This document shows positions 40,940 to 46,651 of a stretch of DNA of 46,651 nucleotides, piece after piece; the first letter of the stretch is position 1; every line of letters begins with the position of its first letter. This DNA is from JACPIN01 sp964367085 (GTDB lineage: Archaea > Nanobdellota > Nanobdellia > SCGC-AAA011-G17 > ARS1403). The stretch lies in assembly GCA_964367085.1 (NCBI GenBank), contig CAYIWL010000001.1, forward strand, positions 1 through 46,651. Direction: 5' to 3'. The position numbers and the translations under genes were made by a program. The notes under the pieces are model-generated. The model saw only the letters and a program-made list of their open reading frames with translations. It made no database searches and was not told the origin of the DNA.

Positions 40940-41836
40940 ATGACAAAAGAATTAACTGTACTAAATCAAGAAGATATTAAAAGTAAAATTTATACTATTC
41001 ATGGATTACCGGTAATGCTTGATGAAGACTTAGCAGAGCTTTATCAGGTTAAGACAGGAAGGTTGAATGAGCAAGTGAAAAGAAATATTGAGAGATTTCC
41101 TAGAGAATTTATGTTTCAATTAAATGAAAATGAATATAATATCTTGATATCGCAAATTGCGACTTCAAGTTCAAAGTGGGGAGGAAGAAGGAAACTGCCA
41201 TATGTTTTTACTGAACAAGGAGTAGCTATGCTTTCTGGGGTCCTAAATAGTAACATTGCGATAACGGTAAGTATTCAAATAATGAATGCTTTTGTGGCAA
41301 TGAGGAGATTTATTTCTCTTAATTCCCAATTATTCCAGAGAATGGATGTAATTGAGAAGAAGCAGATTGAAAGTGATAAAAGAATTGATAAGGTATTTGA
41401 TATAATTGAAAGTAAAAATATCAAACCCGATAAGGGAATATTTTTTAATGGACAGATTTTTGATGCGTATATGTTCTTTTCGGATATAATAAGAACTGCA
41501 GATAATTCAATTGTTCTAATTGATAACTACATTGATGATTCTGTTTTAACACTCTTTAATAAAAGAAAAAAGAATGTGAAAGTTACAATATTTACTAAAG
41601 AACTATCAAAGCAATTATCCTTAGATTTAAAAAAATATAATTCTCAATACCCTTCCATTGAAGTTAAAAAATTCAAGTTATCGCATGATCGGTTTATAAT
41701 AATCGATAATAAGAACGTATACCATTTTGGAGCATCATTAAAAGATTTGGGAAAAAAGTGGTTTGCATTTTCCAAGTTTGATAATGAGACATTTTTCTTA
41801 CTCGATAAGTTGAAAAAAGAGGTACTACATGAATAA
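40940..41836 (+). CDS. ORF6N-domain protein with phospholipase-D-like C-terminus
   Basis: 298 residues. The ORF6N domain covers about 13-120: IYTIHGLPVMLDEDLAELYQ, KRNIERFPREFMFQLNENEY and LPYVFTEQGVAMLSGVL. A coiled linker follows (VIEKKQIESDKRIDKVFDII). The C-terminal part, IVLIDNYIDDSVLTLFNKR and SHDRFIIIDNKNVYHFGASL, resembles a PLD fold, with HDR in place of HxK. Such fusions are widespread on mobile elements and near toxin or phage genes, function unproven. Here it lies between pilin-like genes and overlaps the next by 8 nt, so it is co-expressed with them and may have been inserted there. Confidence 0.85.
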   Translation: MTKELTVLNQEDIKSKIYTIHGLPVMLDEDLAELYQVKTGRLNEQVKRNIERFPREFMFQLNENEYNILISQIATSSSKWGGRRKLPYVFTEQGVAMLSGVLNSNIAITVSIQIMNAFVAMRRFISLNSQLFQRMDVIEKKQIESDKRIDKVFDIIESKNIKPDKGIFFNGQIFDAYMFFSDIIRTADNSIVLIDNYIDDSVLTLFNKRKKNVKVTIFTKELSKQLSLDLKKYNSQYPSIEVKKFKLSHDRFIIIDNKNVYHFGASLKDLGKKWFAFSKFDNETFFLLDKLKKEVLHE

Positions 41837-42746
41837 AAGAGGAATGGCGATACCATTTGACTGGATGTTTTCTTTAGTTGCAGGAATCTTAATCTTTTCC
41901 TTTTTAATTTACTTTGCAGTGCAGCACACTGACTTGTTTGGAAAAATAACTACAAGGGTTGTTGCTGAAGAACTCGACGTTCTCTTTTCAGGTTATGAAA
42001 CCACCGAATCTAAAAGTGTTTTGGACTTTAAGAAAGAGGTTGAATTGAAATTTTCATGCAGCACAGGACAGGGACAGTCTTTTACAGTTAACAACAAAGA
42101 AGGAAAGAATTTGTGGGGGAAAATAATCTTTGCTCCTAAAGAAATTAAAAGCGACAAAGTAAATGTTGCTACGATGAGCTGGGATGTTCCTTTTAGGGCT
42201 GCTAACTTTATTTATTTGTGGGATAGGAAATACAATTTTGAGAACCCTCCCAACTTAGACATTTTGAGGTCTATTGATTCAACCAATGGAGATACAATTA
42301 TATTTAGATTTGTTGACCATGTAGATGAAAGTCCTGTATGTAGTGAGGATGGCAAAATAATCTATTATATAATTGAAGGGGGATATTATCATGGTTATGT
42401 CTGTTTCGCTAAAAACGAAGAAAGTGTTAAGTTCTTTGGAGAAGCAATGATGGTTGGTGCTATTTTTACCGACGATAGAGATGCGCTTATTTGTGCAAAT
42501 AAACTTGCAGTTAACAGATTAGAGATTATAAATGAAGTTTATAAAGAAAAGGCAAATAAACTTATAGAATCTGCAGATCAATTTAACTATCTGTGCAGCT
42601 ATGGCGAAGCCATGTACAATCCTAGTGCAGTAAACAATTTTGATCTAGGAAATGATCTTAACATCCAGTTTGGCTATGATGATGTTAACGTAGTTGAAAC
42701 TTCAAATGAAAATTTAATAAGGGAGGGGTGTCCAAGTGTCTACTAG
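41829..42746 (+). CDS. Pilin-like protein with KRG signal (module 3)
   Basis: 305 residues. N-terminus MNKRGMAIPFDW followed by MFSLVAGILIFSFLIYFAV: a KRG| class III site and helix. The mature part is beta-rich and includes SPVCSEDGKIIYYIIEGGYY and VCFAKNEESVKFFGEAMM, plus helices near the end (RLEIINEVYKEKANKLIESA). Several Cys are present. Overlaps of 8 nt with the ORF6N gene and 11 nt with the next pilin-like gene point to one transcript. Confidence 0.7.
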   Translation: MNKRGMAIPFDWMFSLVAGILIFSFLIYFAVQHTDLFGKITTRVVAEELDVLFSGYETTESKSVLDFKKEVELKFSCSTGQGQSFTVNNKEGKNLWGKIIFAPKEIKSDKVNVATMSWDVPFRAANFIYLWDRKYNFENPPNLDILRSIDSTNGDTIIFRFVDHVDESPVCSEDGKIIYYIIEGGYYHGYVCFAKNEESVKFFGEAMMVGAIFTDDRDALICANKLAVNRLEIINEVYKEKANKLIESADQFNYLCSYGEAMYNPSAVNNFDLGNDLNIQFGYDDVNVVETSNENLIREGCPSVY

Positions 42747-43212
42747 GGGCCAACTGGAAATTGGAATCACAACAATGGTGTTAGTAGTATTCATTGTCTT
42801 GTTATTATTCAGCCTGATTCTCTATTTTAGGTTTACTTATATGGAAATAGAAGAGACTAAAACAACTTTATTCGATCAAAAATATAACAGCCTGTTAAGC
42901 GTAATAATTGGGATGCCCGAATTTAGATGTAGCAGAGGAGGGGTTGAAAGCGAATGCTTGGACGAAGTTAAATTAATGGTGTTTAAAGATGTCAGAGATA
43001 GTAATGATGACAATGATGAAAATAAAAAATATTATCAAAATCTATTCGGAAATGTGAAAGGAATCTGGGTTGAAATCCCCGGAGGTTCTCCTACTGAAAT
43101 TTATGGTTTGATTGGTTCTGATGGTGAGATTTATTCTGTCCCTGTTTCTGTATATAATCCTATTGAAAAAAAGTATAAAATTGGAATTTTAAAGATTAGT
43201 GGTGAAACATGA
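42736..43212 (+). CDS. Pilin-like protein with TRGQ signal (module 4)
   Basis: 158 residues from GTG 42736, preceded by GGAGGGGTG at 42722-42730 as ribosome site. N-terminus MSTRGQLEIGITT, then MVLVVFIVLLLFSLILYF, a class III signal. The mature domain has two Cys (EFRCSRGGVESEC), an acidic patch (RDSNDDNDENKKYY) and a closing strand (KYKIGILKISGE). ATGA overlap with the next pilin-like gene. Confidence 0.7.
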   Translation: MSTRGQLEIGITTMVLVVFIVLLLFSLILYFRFTYMEIEETKTTLFDQKYNSLLSVIIGMPEFRCSRGGVESECLDEVKLMVFKDVRDSNDDNDENKKYYQNLFGNVKGIWVEIPGGSPTEIYGLIGSDGEIYSVPVSVYNPIEKKYKIGILKISGET

Positions 43213-43661
43213 GGCGAGGGCAAACAGAAATTATCGGATTAATTGTTGTCGTTTTATTGCTAGTTTTCGCTTTGATATTCTTTGTCAAAGTCAAAAGCTC
43301 TCCAGATACCGATGACGAAAGTAGGCTGATCCGGTATAATTTGAGGGCAAACAGTGCTTTGAATGCTTTAATGAAATTTCATATTAAAAACGATGCAGAG
43401 AGAAGGCAGATGAAAGACGTTGTTCAAGAATGCGTAGATAAGTCGGATCCTAATTCTAACGAATGTGTTGATGCTAGCAGCATATTAAACCAAACTATCA
43501 AGGATGAAGTTCAGTTTGATGAAAAAGAATATTGGCTTGCGGTAATGACTGGGGCCAATGGCAAAATGATTTCTTCTGGAGCTGAATGCAAAAACAGCAT
43601 ACCAGCGGTTCCATTTTATTTAAGAAATGGTGGCAGAGTAGAGTTCAAGGTTTGTGCTTAG
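43209..43661 (+). CDS. Pilin-like protein with RRGQ signal (module 5)
   Basis: 150 residues. MRRGQTEIIGLI then VVVLLLVFALIFFVKV is a clean class III signal and helix. The mature domain has Cys pairs (VVQECVDKSDPNSNECVD and the C-terminal FKVCA) and an acidic helix. The next 8-bp tandem repeats begin right after its stop. Confidence 0.7.
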   Translation: MRRGQTEIIGLIVVVLLLVFALIFFVKVKSSPDTDDESRLIRYNLRANSALNALMKFHIKNDAERRQMKDVVQECVDKSDPNSNECVDASSILNQTIKDEVQFDEKEYWLAVMTGANGKMISSGAECKNSIPAVPFYLRNGGRVEFKVCA

Positions 43662-43693
43662 TTAGTAAGTTAGTAAGTTAGTAAGTTACTAAG
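43662..43693 (+). repeat. Four tandem 8-bp units (TTAGTAAG)
   Basis: Three TTAGTAAG units and one TTACTAAG start immediately after the stop of the preceding gene. They lie upstream of a TATA box (CTTTATATAT at about 43698-43707) that serves the 41-residue gene at 43730. The units resemble the 9-bp units at 28075-28119. Confidence 0.85.
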
Positions 43694-43729
43694 AAAACTT
43701 TATATATTCTCGAAATAACTAGTAAAGCG

Positions 43730-43855
43730 ATGAAAAAGTACCTCCTTCTTGTTGAGGATGAGAAATTGTGGGAGAAATTCAAGGATTCTATTAAAAGAGA
43801 CATCAACACCGAGATAATTGAACTGATAAAAGAGAGGGCTAATAGAAAGAAATGA
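43730..43855 (+). CDS. Tiny RHH-like protein (second copy)
   Basis: 41 residues: KKYLLLVEDEKLWEKFKDSI then NTEIIELIKERANRKK. The strand-helix-helix pattern resembles RHH proteins. A TATA box 25 nt upstream indicates a leaderless start. Its stop overlaps the ATG of the 661-residue pilin-like gene (ATGA at 43852). The arrangement copies that of 28138-28275, which suggests an autoregulatory pair conserved with this class of pilin-like gene. Confidence 0.6.
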   Translation: MKKYLLLVEDEKLWEKFKDSIKRDINTEIIELIKERANRKK

Positions 43856-45837
43856 ACATTTTTGCAAAAAGAGGGATCGGGAAAAGAGGTCAGGTTACAT
43901 TATTCATAATTGCAGGCGTTGTAATCTTATTTGCTGCATTCCTTGTGGGGTATCTGCAGAATGAAAGCTTCAGGCAGAGAGTTGAAAGCCAGCTTTTTGG
44001 TGCTGCGGTTGTTCCCGAGCAGGCTAAAGGTGTTGTGAGCTATACAAATAATTGCATTGAAAAAATTGCTAGAGACGGGATTGATTTATTGGGGTTACAA
44101 GGAGGATATATTGAAATACCTCGAGGGCTTAGCAGTAGGCAGTATTTGCAAGCAGATCCTATAATGAAAGTTCCTTATTGGATTTATGGCAGTAAGAGAG
44201 AGATTCCTACTCTCCAAGAAATGGAATTACAATTGGAAAACTATGTTAATGAAAGAGCCAACATTGAGTGTGATTTTTTTGAGTTTCAAGAGTATGAATT
44301 CAGCAATGATGAGATATTTGTCGATGTTAAGATCTTAAATGATGGAGTTTTAGTTGATTTAGATTCTGAGCTAATTGTTGGCATTAAAGAAAGTAAGTAT
44401 TTTTTAAGAGATTATGTTGGCGTGTCTGTTCCAATTGATTTAATGTTTTTGTATGATCGGGCGATTGACATTGTTAATAGAGAAGCAAGATCTGGAAACA
44501 TTGGGAATGCTCCTCTTGAGTTTGCTACAATAGAGTTGATTGCAAGACATTCTAAAGATGAAGATTCTGAAATAAGTATTCCTCCTTTATACAAATTCGA
44601 TAACAAATGCAATCCTAAAAATTGGCTAATGACAGATGTAGCAGATAATGTAAAGGAGATTTTGAGTGATAATTTAAGATTTTTAAGAGTTGAAGGTGCA
44701 GATAATCTCGATTATGGAAATGACTACATTAATCTTGTCATTGATCGTGTTTTCACAAGAAATTACGATGTCAGAATAGATTTTAATTACAATCAAGAAT
44801 GGCCGTTATTTTTAGATATATATCCTAGAAATGGGGCGGTGTTAAAACCTAATACATTAAAAATCGGACTTCCTTTTCTTCCACTACTCTGCTTTACTAC
44901 ATACGATTTTAAGTATACTATAAGGTATCCATTAATGGTGAATCTAGAAAAGGATAATTACATATTCAGATTCCCTCTCGAGGTTTTTGTTTCTGATAAT
45001 TATGCTTGGAGAAACATTGAAGGTGAAAAGCCCGATATTGTTACAGATACGGGAACAAGGTTTTGCAGGGAAGAATGGAGATCGAGCAATGAGTTTAGCG
45101 TTGTCACTGTCGATGCTGTTACAATGCAACCTTTAGACGATGTTAATGTAATATATACCTGCGGCGGTGTTGATAATTGCGAGATTGGAAACACCAAATT
45201 TGAAAACGGCGAAGCTATTCTGAATGAAAAATTTCCATTGTGCTATAATGGAGAGATTAGGTTGAGCAAGGAGGGCTATGGTGAAGTTGGAATAGAGCTG
45301 ACTACTTTAGATAATCCTGGCGAAAGAAAATTAGGAGTTATGAAGCCGTTCACTGAAAAAGAAATTGAGTTGAAAATTCTAGAACTAGATAATGGCATTG
45401 TTAATGAAAGAAGTCTGGCCGAAAATGAAATGGCTAGCGTTCAGTTTAACATCCTCGAAGGAGATGTGATTAAAGATACAGTCGGAATTGTATTCGGAGA
45501 TGATGAAGTCGAAGATAAAGGAATCAATAAGATTAGTCTCTTGCCAGAACAGGAATATAATATTTTGATTAGTCTTGTCTTGGATGAAAAAATCGTTATC
45601 CCTATGAGCAAATATCAGGGAGTGGAAATTCCAGAGCAAGAGATAGATGATGTTTTGCTTGGCGGTGCAGATTTCGAGGATTATATTTATGACAAAGATT
45701 TGAAAGATAGTAGCAAAGTGATAGTTTATGCTCTTTCAGAAGGAGTTCCAAAAAATTATGAAGAATATATTGAGAGACTTGATGTTAAGGCAATGAGCGA
45801 TTTGCATAAAGAAAAACTTTTGCTGAGGTTTGAATGA
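43852..45837 (+). CDS. Long pilin-like surface protein with KRG signal (module 6)
   Basis: 661 residues. The N-terminus is AKRGIGKRGQVTLFIIAGVV followed by a hydrophobic run to about residue 38, a class III signal like that of 28272. Then CIEKIARDGIDLLGL and a long beta-rich ectodomain; a region near 420-520 (VDAVTMQPLDDVNVIYTCGG, KEGYGEVGIELTTLDNPGER) looks like a carboxypeptidase-regulatory/Ig-like fold, and the end (PKNYEEYIERLDVKAMSDLH) is helical. The length is far beyond a typical pilin, so it is likely a tip adhesin with a pilin-like stalk anchor. ATGA overlap joins it to the next secreted protein. Confidence 0.7.
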   Translation: MNIFAKRGIGKRGQVTLFIIAGVVILFAAFLVGYLQNESFRQRVESQLFGAAVVPEQAKGVVSYTNNCIEKIARDGIDLLGLQGGYIEIPRGLSSRQYLQADPIMKVPYWIYGSKREIPTLQEMELQLENYVNERANIECDFFEFQEYEFSNDEIFVDVKILNDGVLVDLDSELIVGIKESKYFLRDYVGVSVPIDLMFLYDRAIDIVNREARSGNIGNAPLEFATIELIARHSKDEDSEISIPPLYKFDNKCNPKNWLMTDVADNVKEILSDNLRFLRVEGADNLDYGNDYINLVIDRVFTRNYDVRIDFNYNQEWPLFLDIYPRNGAVLKPNTLKIGLPFLPLLCFTTYDFKYTIRYPLMVNLEKDNYIFRFPLEVFVSDNYAWRNIEGEKPDIVTDTGTRFCREEWRSSNEFSVVTVDAVTMQPLDDVNVIYTCGGVDNCEIGNTKFENGEAILNEKFPLCYNGEIRLSKEGYGEVGIELTTLDNPGERKLGVMKPFTEKEIELKILELDNGIVNERSLAENEMASVQFNILEGDVIKDTVGIVFGDDEVEDKGINKISLLPEQEYNILISLVLDEKIVIPMSKYQGVEIPEQEIDDVLLGGADFEDYIYDKDLKDSSKVIVYALSEGVPKNYEEYIERLDVKAMSDLHKEKLLLRFE

Positions 45838-46651
45838 AAATGATGAAGTTAAAAGTAATTGCTTTAATGGTTATTGTTTTAATAATTGGAATTAATTTTA
45901 ATTTATCAGTTGTTCTAGCTCAAACTAGTGGTAGTACTGGCAGCCCGCAACTTGGGAATGCTTATGACAGTGACGGGGATAGAATATGCAACTTGGCAAG
46001 AGATCATTCTGATTATGCCGGATTAACTTCTACGCAGTTGAGTTGCACGGCTACTGATTATGGCGACTTGTGTCCAGGCACTGCCTTGGATGACAGGCCA
46101 GTTGGAAGCGGCGTAAGCAATAGCGGATGTGGACCGAGCCAGTCAGGAAGATTGATTAATTTCTGGAGCGTTTCCCGAGGGGAATTAACCCCTAAAACAT
46201 TAAAGGTTAATTGGGTTACAGACACTAGAAATGGTGTGCTTGCTTATCAAGAAGTAGATCTTATTAGGAATCCAACATTCTCTCAAAGTAATATTGAACT
46301 GAGAGACATAGGAATTAGTTGTGATTCCGGCGTTGGAATAGATAAAAGTGACGGGTATAAAGAAACTAGCAGGGGTTTTATATCTGATGTAGTAGCTGTT
46401 CGTACACCATTTGCTCAAGATGGCAGCAATGAAAAAAGGATGATCCAATTTAGAGTGAGACAGAGAAGTGACAACGAAATTCGGCCTAAAAGTTTGATTT
46501 CTCCTTCAGAAGGAGGAGTAGACGAGATAAGAACAACATGTAAAATAAGAATCGATCAATGCGAAAAAAATGCTGCTGGAAATTGCATTCCAATTTATCC
46601 TGTTGAACAAGATGAGATTGACTTTTTTATTCCAATTGATGCAAGAATTAT
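45834..46651 (+). CDS. Secreted Cys-containing protein (3' truncated by window end)
   Basis: The frame runs from ATG 45834 with no stop before 46651 (272 codons seen). Signal peptide: VIALMVIVLIIGINFNLSVV, then LAQTSGSTGS. The first part resembles a thrombospondin type-3-like Ca loop (DSDGDRICNLARDHSDYAGL, then DLCPGTALDDRPVGSG and SGCGPSQ), as in the giant protein. Then an Ig-like region with Cys (GISCDSGVGIDKSDG). The ATG lies in the stop of the module 6 gene. Function: surface, with partners upstream. Confidence 0.7.
   Translation, partial: MKMMKLKVIALMVIVLIIGINFNLSVVLAQTSGSTGSPQLGNAYDSDGDRICNLARDHSDYAGLTSTQLSCTATDYGDLCPGTALDDRPVGSGVSNSGCGPSQSGRLINFWSVSRGELTPKTLKVNWVTDTRNGVLAYQEVDLIRNPTFSQSNIELRDIGISCDSGVGIDKSDGYKETSRGFISDVVAVRTPFAQDGSNEKRMIQFRVRQRSDNEIRPKSLISPSEGGVDEIRTTCKIRIDQCEKNAAGNCIPIYPVEQDEIDFFIPIDARI

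Noticed and set aside
43662..43693. Possible CRISPR array
   Set aside because: Units are contiguous 8-mers without spacers.
1..46651. tRNA or rRNA genes
   Set aside because: I looked through the larger gaps between genes for tRNA-like cloverleaf sequences with a conserved T-loop and found none; gaps are short and AT-rich.

Overview
The window looks like a piece of chromosome from an AT-rich archaeon, most likely a DPANN lineage of the Woesearchaeota/Pacearchaeota type. This is an inference from gene content; no rRNA gene is present to settle it. The archaeal signs are eL42, eS27, aIF2-alpha and Nop10 in one operon, RpoL, transcription factor S (TFS), PCNA, GINS, aMBF1, EndoQ and a SEC11-type signal peptidase. 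Many genes have a TATA box (often TTTATATA or TTTAAATA) about 23-27 nt before the start codon, which implies leaderless mRNAs. No tRNA, rRNA or CRISPR array was seen.

Layout. 1-3480: three paralogous Cys-containing secreted proteins (the first cut by the window edge), interrupted by a small membrane protein and a toxin-antitoxin-like pair whose first gene is frameshifted. 3605-6081: a LAGLIDADG endonuclease-like gene overlapping the start of endonuclease Q. 6143-6689: a DUF4258/YgiT-AbrB toxin-antitoxin pair. 6697-9576 (minus): the translation operon eL42-eS27-aIF2alpha-Nop10-PAC2-HExxH protein. 9665-10298: an AbrB/PIN toxin-antitoxin pair. 10299-12347: a TrmB-like regulator, an unknown gene and GINS. 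12409-18437: a surface-glycosylation block with two overlapping GT-C-like membrane proteins, two GT2 enzymes, a TIM-barrel-like unknown and a thioredoxin-fold membrane protein. 18424-20720: aMBF1, METTL5-like methyltransferase, RpoL, signal peptidase I and TFS.

20721-24414 is an accessory block placed between TFS and the PCNA neighbourhood. It holds decayed gene remnants and a 3.2-kb segment bounded by a perfect 19-bp inverted repeat. The segment carries an AbrB-like 52-residue gene, a STAND-like ATPase, a zinc-ribbon DDE transposase and a small membrane protein. The AbrB-like gene and the transposase share nearly the same 35-bp promoter. 24415-27969: membrane protein, PCNA, flavin reductase, a secreted helical protein, VapBC and a nucleotidyltransferase.

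28056-46651 is a long plus-strand surface-structure cluster. It has six type IV pilin-like proteins with a (K/R)RG class III signal, large Cys-rich secreted proteins (664 and 2608 residues, plus one cut by the window end), and two tiny RHH-like genes, each overlapping the start of a related pilin-like gene. A DUF4143 ATPase and an ORF6N/PLD-like protein sit inside this run and overlap pilin genes by 4-8 nt. The genes probably build and decorate a pilus-like or adhesive surface assembly. Its motor ATPase, platform protein and prepilin peptidase are not in this window.
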